Origin: a virus | Direction: 5' to 3' (one strand) | Length of the DNA stretch: 64,000 nt | Virus record (IMG/VR): IMGVR_UViG_3300029922_000015 | Span: 62,001 to 126,000 of that record | Shown here: positions 14,410-20,122 of the stretch, piece after piece | Numbering within the stretch: position 1 is the first letter of the stretch | Layout: each line of letters opens with the position of its first letter | Notes under the pieces: model-generated | What the model saw: the letters and a program-made list of their open reading frames with translations, nothing else | Told to the model about the DNA's origin: nothing | Databases searched by the model: none | Position numbers and translations under genes: made by a program

Positions 14410-14866
14410 CCAAAAACTTAAACAATTCTTTATTTTCTGTCATAAATACCCAACCGGACGTTCTATCTAAAGTGTCCGCGTATAAATCAACAAATCCCTG
14501 TCTAGTGCCATGAGGCTGTTCATTCTCTTGCAAATCTCTTCGAATAGCGGGAACAATATCGTCTCCGCGCATCGCCCAACTATCTCCATCTTTATGGGTT
14601 CGTCTGTCCGATAAATTTATATTGTCGGGCAACTGTCCAACTTTTTCTAAAGGAAAAACAGTCCCATAAGGAGCGCCTTGATCGTGATGATATTCAGTGA
14701 ATAAATATCGTTCGTTGAATTTCAATCTGATACCTATAAATCCTTCGTTTCCATCATAGGCACCTAAATCTAAATTTCTGCTACGGAGTTTATAAACGCC
14801 GCCCCTGACGCATTCCTTAAGGGGAATATAAGATTGATTATTCATCGCATTAAGGGGACTTTCCAT
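14390..14866 (-). CDS. Hypothetical protein
   Basis: 158 aa, acidic and soluble (GVYKLRSRNLDLGAYDGNEG). It overlaps both neighbours by about 20 bp. An internal ATG at 14845 could be the start. Function unknown. Confidence 0.65.
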   Translation of the reverse strand: MESPLNAMNNQSYIPLKECVRGGVYKLRSRNLDLGAYDGNEGFIGIRLKFNERYLFTEYHHDQGAPYGTVFPLEKVGQLPDNINLSDRRTHKDGDSWAMRGDDIVPAIRRDLQENEQPHGTRQGFVDLYADTLDRTSGWVFMTENKELFKFLDEFYAS

Positions 14867-15054
14867 TTAAATCCTTTTCCCTCACAAGTCAAACAGGGTA
14901 TTAGAACGGGAAATTTTGGTTGATTCTCTTCGTGAACCCATTTTTCTTGTCTGCCTGTACCCTTACAAGCAAGACACTTATCTCTCGTATATCCACGAGC
15001 AATCAATCCTTCTTGCGCTTGAATTTCTTCTAGGAATTCTTTATCTGATTTCAT
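14842..15054 (-). CDS. DnaJ-type zinc-finger protein
   Basis: 70 aa with CLACKGTGRQE and CLTCEGKGFKW, a pair of CxxCxGxG knuckles as in DnaJ zinc fingers but without a J domain. The start at 15054 is chosen because longer versions would begin inside tRNA-Asp. Confidence 0.7.
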   Translation of the reverse strand: MKSDKEFLEEIQAQEGLIARGYTRDKCLACKGTGRQEKWVHEENQPKFPVLIPCLTCEGKGFKWKVPLMR

Positions 15055-15060
15055 AAAAAG

Positions 15061-15138
15061 TGGCGGAAACAACGGGACTCGAACCCGCAAACCTTCCGCG
15101 TGACAAGCGGACGCTCTAACCAATTGAGCTATGCTTCC
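15061..15138 (-). tRNA. tRNA-Asp(GUC)
   Basis: Acceptor GGAAGCA/TGTTTCC, G73, stem TCCGC/GCGGA with loop TTGTCAC, encoded CCA. Confidence 0.92.
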
Positions 15139-15142
15139 AAAG

Positions 15143-15217
15143 TGGTACGCCGTGAGAATTTTGAAATCCCGGCCTGAGCTGTGTAAAAGCCCTGCTCTGC
15201 CTCTGAGCTAACGGCGC
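15143..15217 (-). tRNA. tRNA-Val(UAC)
   Basis: Acceptor GCGCCGT/ACGGCGT with G1-U72, D-stem GCTC/GAGC, stem GGGCT/AGCTC with loop TTTACAC, encoded CCA. Confidence 0.9.
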
Positions 15218-15222
15218 GTAAA

Positions 15223-15558
15223 TTAATCTAAAAAAGGTTCAATGACAATCGCTCTATAAGTAATAGAGCCCGCATCTCTTCGAACCTCGCTAAAATGTTG
15301 AAGATATGGTTCCATCCCGTTCTTTACGTCGTCAACAAAATTATGAACCATTAATTTAACGTAACGTTTAGCCAAATCTGGCCCAAGGTTTCCACCTATT
15401 ACAATCGTCGTTTTCTCTGGCTTTGTTGAAATATTCTTTCCGGTAAAAGTAATTTCTGACTCATAAACGCCATCGGCGTAAGGACGTGGCTGGCCTTGAC
15501 GAATGTGCTTAACTAACACACAAAAATTGTATTCTGTCTTATTTGGATCGATTTCCAT
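15223..15558 (-). CDS. Hypothetical protein
   Basis: 111 aa from the ATG at 15558 (119 aa from a GTG at 15582). Beta-rich sequence with KHIRQGQPRPYADGVYESEI. No ribosome-binding site decides the start. Function unknown. Confidence 0.6.
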   Translation of the reverse strand: MEIDPNKTEYNFCVLVKHIRQGQPRPYADGVYESEITFTGKNISTKPEKTTIVIGGNLGPDLAKRYVKLMVHNFVDDVKNGMEPYLQHFSEVRRDAGSITYRAIVIEPFLD

Positions 15559-15655
15559 TTTTTTTACCAGTACACTTGACACGAAGATAACAGGCTACGG
15601 CTAATGCGACGTAAACCCACGGCATTGTGATAATGATGACTTCGGATGGAGGCAT
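15539..15655 (-). CDS. Very small membrane protein
   Basis: 38 aa with one hydrophobic segment (VIIITMPWVYVALAVACYL) and a basic tail. It overlaps the start of the next gene. Support is its composition and position only. Confidence 0.45.
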   Translation of the reverse strand: MPPSEVIIITMPWVYVALAVACYLRVKCTGKKNGNRSK

Positions 15656-15736
15656 ATTAATTAAAGTTAACTAAATTGTATTTCATCTTGTTGCGGTTTT
15701 TCATTAAAAGAATGATAATTCTTTTTGATCAAAATG

Positions 15737-15943
15737 TCAAACTAAAAATGTACAAAGACCGCTATCTTGAATATGCCAAGAAACGGGCTCGCCGTGGGAA
15801 GTCTTCTTTCGGCGTTGATATTGGCTCGCGCAAACGCGCTGCTTTTTATCTTCCGAAAACTTCTCGACAGCGTAAGACTGTAAGCAACCACACATAAACT
15901 CATCTTGTTCCGCGTTATATTCGGAATCTTTATTAGGCTTCAT
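15737..15943 (-). CDS. Hypothetical protein
   Basis: 68 aa (MKPNKDSEYNAEQDEFMCGC...), with a CGC pair and a basic middle. It fills the gap before tRNA-Phe. A rightward frame also exists here, but strand and neighbours favour this one. Confidence 0.5.
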   Translation of the reverse strand: MKPNKDSEYNAEQDEFMCGCLQSYAVEKFSEDKKQRVCASQYQRRKKTSHGEPVSWHIQDSGLCTFLV

Positions 15944-15965
15944 GTAAACTATTACACTTCGAAAG

Positions 15966-16044
15966 TGGCCGCTTCCCTCAGAATCGAACTGAGGCTTCAA
16001 GTTTTTCAGACTCGTGTGCAAAGACCAAACTACACTAGGAAGCG
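15966..16044 (-). tRNA. tRNA-Phe(GAA)
   Basis: Acceptor CGCTTCC/GGAAGCG, stem CGAGT/ACTTG with loop CTGAAAA, encoded CCA. Confidence 0.9.
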
Positions 16045-16048
16045 AAAA

Positions 16049-16131
16049 TGGAGCCGAGTGAGAGACTCTAACTCTCGATGTTTGTATGGCACATTACAAG
16101 TATGCTGGAATCGACGCTATCCGAACTCGGC
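16049..16131 (-). tRNA. tRNA-Thr(UGU)
   Basis: Acceptor GCCGAGT/ACTCGGC, stem GCATA/TGTGC with loop CTTGTAA, T-arm GAGAGTTAGAGTCTCTC, encoded CCA. The variable region is 12 nt. The upstream HNH frame covers its first 64 nt. Confidence 0.82.
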
Positions 16132-16841
16132 TTAAAATTTTTTTTAAAATCTTCAAATTGTTTTTTTGTATTATTTCCATATCCATATTTATTATGAAAT
16201 TGTCTATGAACTTTAATAGACAAAGTAATACCATTCTCTTCAATGAAACGTAAATCTGGATTATTATTATAACTTTCTAAATGATGAGCTACTATTTTTG
16301 TATTAACACCACTTATTTGACACGTAAAATTATCTCTTTCCCAAACGGCTTTACGCCATTTTATGTTACGGGGATCATGTCTATTTCTAATACGTTTCTC
16401 GTCTGATATATTCGAATTCTTTTTAAATCTTCCTCTATTAGTATTATTTATACATCCGCAAGACTTAGTGTTTCCGCTTTCCAGATTAAAAGCGGGAACT
16501 TCGATTTCTTTTCCGCAAGAGCACAAACACTTGCAATAACTTCTTCTACTCTGTTTAGTAAAAACTTCTTTCACTAAAAGATTAGAAAAATTTTTACCTA
16601 AAACCCTATTTCGAAGATCGGTTTTTCTCCGTTCTGTAAATAATTTTATTTTATTAAATTGCTTACATTTGCAAGAAGTAGTCAAGCCTCTTAAAACACT
16701 AGAAACTCTAACTTCTACAGCATTACCACAATCACATAAAAATAATCCTAATACATGAATATTTCGACTATCTTTACCTATTATTTTATTCAATGTCAAA
16801 TTACCGAATTTTTTATTAATAAGACGATCATATTTAGTCAT
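16068..16841 (-). CDS. HNH homing endonuclease
   Basis: 257 aa. Two zinc-knuckle repeats (CDCGNAVEVRV...CKC and CSCGKEIEVPA...CGC) precede a C-terminal HNH module with WERDNFTCQISG and VAHHLESYNNNPD. Similar repeat-plus-HNH proteins are common phage homing enzymes. The -10-like TATAAT stands 6 bases before the ATG. The last 21 codons are read from the tRNA-Thr gene. Confidence 0.87.
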   Translation of the reverse strand: MTKYDRLINKKFGNLTLNKIIGKDSRNIHVLGLFLCDCGNAVEVRVSSVLRGLTTSCKCKQFNKIKLFTERRKTDLRNRVLGKNFSNLLVKEVFTKQSRRSYCKCLCSCGKEIEVPAFNLESGNTKSCGCINNTNRGRFKKNSNISDEKRIRNRHDPRNIKWRKAVWERDNFTCQISGVNTKIVAHHLESYNNNPDLRFIEENGITLSIKVHRQFHNKYGYGNNTKKQFEDFKKNFKPSSDSVDSSILVMCHTNIES

Positions 16842-16898
16842 CTATATATTATAGATTTCTAAGTACAAAACGTCTACATTATCTTAAATTACAAAAAA

Positions 16899-16976
16899 TG
16901 GAGGCCCGCATCGGACTCGAACCGATGACCTTCCCCATACCAAGGGGATGTTCTAACCAGACTGAACTAGCAGGCC
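16899..16976 (-). tRNA. tRNA-Thr(GGU)
   Basis: Acceptor GGCCTGC/GCGGGCC, stem TCCCC/GGGGA with loop TTGGTAT, encoded CCA. Confidence 0.92.
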
Positions 16977-16981
16977 AAAAG

Positions 16982-17058
16982 TGGAGGCCCATATCAGATT
17001 TAAACTGATAACCTGAAATGTACGAAATTTCCGCTCTAATCATTGGAGCTAATGGGCC
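16982..17058 (-). tRNA. tRNA-Thr(CGU)
   Basis: Acceptor GGCCCAT/ATGGGCC, stem GAAAT/ATTTC with loop TTCGTAC, encoded CCA. Confidence 0.9.
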
Positions 17059-17062
17059 AAAT

Positions 17063-17136
17063 ATTCGAGTGTGCGTCCGTACACCAAACGGGCAATCGCG
17101 TATTACCCTCGCCTGAATTGAACAGTTCCCTCTCGA
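17063..17136 (-). ncRNA. tRNA-like segment, T-arm before D-arm
   Basis: Closed by TTCGAG/CTCGAA. A T-arm-like hairpin CTG-TTCAATT-CAG lies near the 5' side and a D-arm-like CCGT-TTGGTGT-ACGG near the 3' side, the reverse of normal order. The acceptor is not convincing. Confidence 0.4.
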
Positions 17137-17139
17137 AAG

Positions 17140-17213
17140 TGGTACTCCTACCAAGAGTCGAACTTGGGTAGCGCGCTTATCGGGCGTGTGCTCTACCATT
17201 GAGCTATAGGAGT
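17140..17213 (-). tRNA. tRNA-Ile(GAU)
   Basis: Acceptor ACTCCTA/TAGGAGT, D-stem GCTC/GAGC, stem CACGC/GCGCG with loop CCGATAA, encoded CCA. Position 33 is C, where U is nearly universal. Confidence 0.82.
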
Positions 17214-17220
17214 AATAAAG

Positions 17221-17294
17221 TGGTTCCCTCGTGTCGATTCGGACGACAAATAAACGGGCCAAAACCGTTTGTGATACCATTTCACTACAAGAGA
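17221..17294 (-). tRNA. tRNA-Gln(UUG)
   Basis: Acceptor TCTCTTG/CGAGGGA, stem AACGG/CCGTT with loop TTTTGGC, T-arm TGTCGTCCGAATCGACA, encoded CCA. Confidence 0.88.
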
Positions 17295-17299
17295 GTAAA

Positions 17300-17380
17300 T
17301 CAACAAGAAATATCCTAAACCACTAGAAGACTCTTACTCCATGAGTAAGAGGATGGATTCGAACCACCGTCTTTTCTTTT
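17300..17380 (-). ncRNA. Permuted-looking tRNA element
   Basis: In transcript order: a T-arm (GGTGG-TTCGAAT-CCATC), CTCTTAC, a 7-nt linker, GTAAGAG, then TC and a canonical D-arm (TTCT-AGTGGTTT-AGGA with U8, A14 and GG). The two acceptor strands pair 7 of 7. The outer ends TTTCTT and AAGAAA also pair, where an anticodon stem would be. See findings. Confidence 0.45.
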
Positions 17381-17384
17381 AAAT

Positions 17385-17460
17385 CAAAATCGTCAAGTGT
17401 TTTACTATTAAACTATGGCATCTAACCACCAAGGATTTGCACCTAGAACTCCTGACTTTA
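17385..17460 (-). ncRNA. tRNA-like element, copy 1 of a duplicated segment
   Basis: T-arm-like GG-TGCAAAT-CC comes first, then a D-arm (GTTTAATAGTAAAAC preceded by TA). Outer strands GTCAGG and CTTGAC pair over 6 bp. The implied acceptor is only 4-5 bp. Nearly the same 70 nt recur at 18815-18888. Confidence 0.4.
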
Positions 17461-17462
17461 AA

Positions 17463-17537
17463 TGGCACCCAAGCTTCGATTCGAACGAAGAACAGCCGTG
17501 TTAACAGCACGGAACTCTACCATTGAGCTACTCGGGT
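17463..17537 (-). tRNA. tRNA-Asn(GUU)
   Basis: Acceptor ACCCGAG/CTTGGGT, G73, stem CCGTG/CACGG with loop CTGTTAA, encoded CCA. Confidence 0.92.
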
Positions 17538-17545
17538 ATAAAATT

Positions 17546-17692
17546 TTTCCTTATCCGCGACAATTTAATTGCACCTTGTACCATTAGAATATGATAATAA
17601 CGCAGAACAATGCGTTCAACTTGAATAACTATTTGCAATCCTCGTCAAATGACGCGCCGACGCCAATGACTACTCCACTGTTTCACGGATAA
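17546..17692 (-). ncRNA. Structured RNA between tRNAs
   Basis: About 145 nt closed by CTTATCCG/CGGATAAG (8 bp). Inner hairpins include CGTC/GACG and a perfect AACGCA/TGCGTT. It is larger than a tRNA, has no open frame and no recognised family. Confidence 0.45.
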
Positions 17693-17697
17693 GAAAG

Positions 17698-17774
17698 TGG
17701 TGCGCCTAGCAGGAGTCGAACCTGCAAAACCAAAGCTCTCGACCTTGTATGTATGCCAATTCCATCATAGGCGC
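17698..17774 (-). tRNA. tRNA-Leu(GAG) with a short variable loop
   Basis: Acceptor GCGCCTA/TAGGCGC, stem CAAGG/CTTTG with loop TCGAGAG, encoded CCA. The D-arm is leucine-like, but the variable loop is only 5 nt instead of a class II arm. C33 replaces U33. Confidence 0.8.
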
Positions 17775-17777
17775 GTA

Positions 17778-17897
17778 AAACGATAAGCAAGTCAATATAC
17801 CCTCTCCTTGATCCTATATCTCCATCACAAACGCCTTACCGTTTGTACCGACGTAATAATATAGTCATGTTATGACTTATCAGAGCGATTAGCTTAT
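17778..17897 (-). ncRNA. Structured RNA between two leucine tRNAs
   Basis: About 120 nt closed by GATAAGC/GCTTATC. Inner perfect hairpins AGTCAT/ATGACT and ACAAACG/CGTTTGT. Same overall plan as the RNA at 17546. Confidence 0.45.
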
Positions 17898-17903
17898 CTA
17901 AAA

Positions 17904-17989
17904 TGGTGCACCTAGAGGGAATCGAACCCCCACGCCTTGCGGCATACGATCCTAAGTCGTAAGCGTCTGCCTAGTTCCGCCACAGGTGC
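17904..17989 (-). tRNA. tRNA-Leu(UAG)
   Basis: Class II: acceptor GCACCTG/TAGGTGC, stem TACGA/TCGTA with loop CTTAGGA, variable stem GCC/GGC, encoded CCA. Confidence 0.92.
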
Positions 17990-17997
17990 ATTAAATT

Positions 17998-18075
17998 TGG
18001 TCGGGCTGGTGGGACTCAAACCCACGGTAATACTTGATCCCAAATCAAGCGCCATCGTCACTAGGCGACAGCCCG
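17998..18075 (-). tRNA. tRNA-Pro(UGG)
   Basis: Acceptor CGGGCTG/CAGCCCG, stem CTTGA/TCAAG with loop TTTGGGA, encoded CCA. Confidence 0.92.
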
Positions 18076-18082
18076 ATAAAAT

Positions 18083-18150
18083 TAATCCCGGTAAGACTGG
18101 AACTTACATATTTGGCTTTGTGGGCTTGCCTCTAATTGGGCTACGGGAAA
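18083..18150 (-). tRNA. Degenerate or atypical tRNA
   Basis: A perfect T-arm (GTAAG-TTCCAGT-CTTAC), a D-arm-like GCC/GGC hairpin and a 5-bp acceptor core (CCCG/CGGG plus T-A). The anticodon arm is not clear and CCA is absent. Probably a decayed tRNA. Confidence 0.4.
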
Positions 18151-18151
18151 A

Positions 18152-18277
18152 TTACTTATAAAACAAACTAATCGCAATGTAAATTGCGACGAAATATTCG
18201 AAATTGGTATGACAGGATAACACTATCAAAAACCACAGTCCAATCTTGAACCAATGTAAAAATTTATTTTTGTCCAT
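18152..18277 (-). CDS. Very small membrane protein, leaderless
   Basis: 41 aa, almost entirely hydrophobic after MDKNKFLHWFKIG, one or two spans. A perfect promoter puts the transcription start on the ATG itself. Confidence 0.65.
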   Translation of the reverse strand: MDKNKFLHWFKIGLWFLIVLSCHTNFEYFVAIYIAISLFYK

Positions 18278-18283
18278 TCTCTA

Positions 18284-18312
18284 ATTATACGGTTTCCCCG
18301 ATAAAAAGTCAA
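18284..18312 (-). promoter_or_regulatory. Promoter fused to a start codon
   Basis: TTGACT, 17-bp spacer, TATAAT, 6 bases, ATG at 18277. Confidence 0.85.
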
Positions 18313-18332
18313 CTCGAAGTGTAATAAGAGTT

Positions 18333-18467
18333 ATGAACTCATTCGAACGTTGTGTTATCTATATCTGCTTGACTGTCTTGATGTTATCTATCCTACATAT
18401 CGCCGCCAGCGTTGGGCTTATGTATTTTCTAGCGTCTAATCAAATTCCGATTCCTACCGGACAATAA
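18333..18467 (+). CDS. Very small membrane protein
   Basis: 44 aa on the opposite strand, with a hydrophobic centre (VIYICLTVLMLSILHIAAS). It lies back to back with the gene at 18277. An AAGAG site precedes the ATG. It is the only rightward gene I would support in the tRNA array. Confidence 0.5.
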   Translation: MNSFERCVIYICLTVLMLSILHIAASVGLMYFLASNQIPIPTGQ

Positions 18468-18469
18468 AT

Positions 18470-18544
18470 TGGTGGGCCATGACAATTACGATATGTCAAC
18501 TTACGGGTTAAGAATCCGTTACTCTTCCTTTGAGTTAATGGCCC
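18470..18544 (-). tRNA. tRNA-Lys(CUU)
   Basis: Acceptor GGGCCAT/ATGGCCC, loop TTCTTAA with an A-C closing mismatch, encoded CCA. Confidence 0.87.
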
Positions 18545-18548
18545 AAAA

Positions 18549-18636
18549 TGGAGGACGCGACAGGATTCGAACCTGTGATGGCATTTACGCACGAGGTTAA
18601 AAGTCTCGTCTATTCGACCGCTATAGTAACGCATCC
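18549..18636 (-). tRNA. tRNA-Lys(UUU) with a long variable region
   Basis: Acceptor GGATGCG/CGCGTCC, D-stem CTAT/ATAG, stem CGAGA/CCTCG with loop CTTTTAA, encoded CCA. The variable region is about 15 nt with a possible GCG/TGC stem, unusual for lysine. Confidence 0.82.
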
Positions 18637-18641
18637 AAAAA

Positions 18642-18718
18642 TGGTAGCCGAAAAGGGAGTCGAACCCTTAAAATCGAAGATTTGAATTTCGCACGTATGC
18701 CAATTCCGTCATTCGGCC
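18642..18718 (-). tRNA. tRNA-Leu(CAA) with a short variable loop
   Basis: Acceptor GGCCGAA/TTCGGCT, leucine-like D-arm, loop TTCAAAT on CGAAA/CTTCG (one A-C), encoded CCA. The variable loop is 5 nt only. Confidence 0.8.
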
Positions 18719-18726
18719 AATAAATC

Positions 18727-18811
18727 GGAGCAAGTGTTTTGTTATTAAACTACCTCGGTTCACCATTTAAGGCGCAGGGGTGAGGAATAGATTCGGACTA
18801 TTATTTCTTGC
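18727..18811 (-). ncRNA. Permuted-looking tRNA element
   Basis: GCAAG, T-arm AATAG-TCCGAAT-CTATT, CCTCACC, linker, GGTGA, then TA and a D-arm (GTTTAATAACAAAAC) and CTTGC. GCAAG and CTTGC pair 5 of 5 as an anticodon stem would. The acceptor pairs TCACC/GGTGA with a bulge. Confidence 0.4.
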
Positions 18812-18814
18812 AAA

Positions 18815-18888
18815 ATCATCGTCAAGCATTTTACTATTAAACTATGGCATATAGCCACTAAGGATTTGCACCTAGAACTCCTGACTGA
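18815..18888 (-). ncRNA. tRNA-like element, copy 2 of the duplicated segment
   Basis: Near-identical to 17385-17460: GTCAGG ... GG-TGCAAAT-CC ... GTTTAATAGTAAAAT ... CTTGAC. The 3' end of the HNH gene at 18858 runs into it. Confidence 0.4.
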
Positions 18889-19424
18889 AAATTATTCGCT
18901 ACTAATATACAGAATCTAACAAATTCCTCTTGAGATTGAGCCATCTTCATTTCATTAATCTGTTTATGTACCCACTGGACATTATCTAATGTGTAGCCTT
19001 TGGAAGAATCCTTTCTATCTAAAGAGGCCGTTCTATCAAAAGCGGTACGCTTGGTTCCAAAAATCAAAGGCAATCCTGTTAAAGCACATTTTCCATCTTG
19101 TTTTAAAAATAAATTCCAAACTTGTTCTATAGAAATATCTAATTCTAAATTTCTAGATACTGCACCTCGTTTTAATACTGTCCAAAATGATTGGGATATT
19201 TCTTCGTATCCTTTCCAATCTTTGTGATTCTTACCTGTACGCTTAACTATACATCCACAACTTTTGGTTCTACATAACGAATCACTTCTAATATTTTTTT
19301 CAGACTTGCAAAAATTACATTTGCAGTTCCAAATCAAATGGCCTCTTGGACTTTTTCCGACGCACTCTAAAACAGTAATCGATCCGTACTGTTTACCTAT
19401 CAAATGAGTTTTATAATCTATCAT
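18858..19424 (-). CDS. HNH homing endonuclease
   Basis: 188 aa. A zinc-knuckle module (WNCKCNFCKSEKNI...KSCGC) precedes an HNH core with GKCALTGLPL, SLDRKDSSKGYTLDNVQWVH and an NxxK helix. TGTAAT stands 7 bases before the ATG. The last residues are read from the tRNA-like element at 18815. Confidence 0.87.
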   Translation of the reverse strand: MIDYKTHLIGKQYGSITVLECVGKSPRGHLIWNCKCNFCKSEKNIRSDSLCRTKSCGCIVKRTGKNHKDWKGYEEISQSFWTVLKRGAVSRNLELDISIEQVWNLFLKQDGKCALTGLPLIFGTKRTAFDRTASLDRKDSSKGYTLDNVQWVHKQINEMKMAQSQEEFVRFCILVANNFQSGVLGANP

Positions 19425-19431
19425 AAAAAGG

Positions 19432-19439
19432 ATTACACC
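19432..19439 (-). promoter_or_regulatory. GGTGTAAT element of the HNH gene
   Basis: GGTGTAAT, 7 bases before the ATG at 19424. Confidence 0.55.
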
Positions 19440-19467
19440 TTATTGCCGACTTAGAGAGTTTTAAAAG

Positions 19468-19542
19468 TGGTGCAAGTAGGCAGAAGTCGAACTGCCGATT
19501 CAGCTTTGGCAAAGCCGTAGGATACCATTTCCTCATACTTGC
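19468..19542 (-). tRNA. tRNA-Gly(GCC)
   Basis: Acceptor GCAAGTA/TACTTGC, stem CGGCT/AGCTG with loop TTGCCAA, encoded CCA. It is the promoter-proximal tRNA of the array. Confidence 0.92.
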
Positions 19543-19905
19543 GAAATCATAAGGCTGCTAATCCAATTACGGACGCTTTACTTAGCTTCTCCATAGAAGC
19601 ACCTATAAATTGTGGGAAGCTGCTATAAGTAAACTTCTCTCGAAGTTCGCTGTTGTAACAGCCTCCCTAACTAACATAGGACTATCAGCGTCTCACGATT
19701 TCATTCGATTTTGACACTTTCCTATATAAAAGAACAAATTCTCATGGGGTAAGCCAAAATTTGTTACACTTTCTAGCGAGACTCGCTCGCCTTAACCCAA
19801 GTCCGCCTTACCGCGCTCGGATAGTGCTTTCTCGTTGCATCCCACTCTTTCGAAGTAGTCCGCGTGCGCCATTAAGCCGGGGCACGGAGGCAAATCTGTA
19901 AAACT
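19543..19905 (-). other. Gene-free, structured region upstream of the tRNA array
   Basis: 363 bp with no credible frame. GC-rich hairpin-forming pieces (GCGAGC/GCTCGC, CGAACTTCG) suggest a structured RNA on the minus strand. It contains GCAACGAGA followed by CGGTAAG, which faintly recall RNase P RNA, but the family is not established. Confidence 0.5.
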
Positions 19906-19906
19906 A

Positions 19907-19942
19907 AAAAACCCTTAAAAGCTTTTGCTTCTAAGGGTGTAA
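19907..19942 (-). terminator. Terminator half of an attenuator-like pair
   Basis: ACCCTTAGAAGC pairs with GCTTTTAAGGGT and is followed by TTTTTT on the minus strand. Confidence 0.8.
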
Positions 19943-19972
19943 ATCACTAACTCTAAACACTTTACACCCTTA
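19932..19972 (-). promoter_or_regulatory. Competing hairpin (possible antiterminator)
   Basis: AAGGGTGTAAA pairs perfectly over 11 bp with TTTACACCCTT. The latter strand is also the first strand of the terminator, so the two hairpins exclude each other. Confidence 0.6.
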
Positions 19973-20092
19973 TAGTCTATCTCCGGTATTAAAGGCCCAT
20001 TGATAACTTGGGCGCAATGAGAAGGAGACAGAGGATTCCGTAATCGGGCAACCCTTTTTCGCTTCTGCTTTAATATTTTTCAGTGTCTTCAT
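19970..20092 (-). CDS. Small ORF, possible leader peptide
   Basis: 40 aa (MKTLKNIKAEAKKGCPI...). A GAAGAG site and a promoter lie upstream. Its stop overlaps the antiterminator strand. The peptide uses 19 of the 20 amino acids (no His). Leader-peptide role is inference. Confidence 0.5.
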   Translation of the reverse strand: MKTLKNIKAEAKKGCPITESSVSFSLRPSYQWAFNTGDRL

Positions 20093-20122
20093 CTAAAATC
20101 TTTTCTCTTCTTACTATTCCAC

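Noticed and set aside
15676-15897. Rightward 73-aa frame in the tRNA array
   Set aside because: It opposes the leftward frame 15737-15943, lies among leftward genes and has no promoter or ribosome-binding site.
16879-17280. 133-aa leftward frame across three tRNA genes
   Set aside because: It reads through tRNA-Thr(GGU), tRNA-Thr(CGU) and tRNA-Ile; tRNA structure explains the region.
3440-19542. CRISPR array
   Set aside because: The regular spacing comes from tRNA genes; no direct repeats of constant sequence with unique spacers exist.
19654-19870. Group I intron core (GGACTA/TAGTCC as P7)
   Set aside because: The two strands are too far apart (about 180 nt) and no P3/P8 context or flanking exons were found.
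19543-19905. Firm call of RNase P RNA
   Set aside because: Only two short words agree; the conserved 5' and 3' P4 strands could not be placed, so it is listed only as a question.
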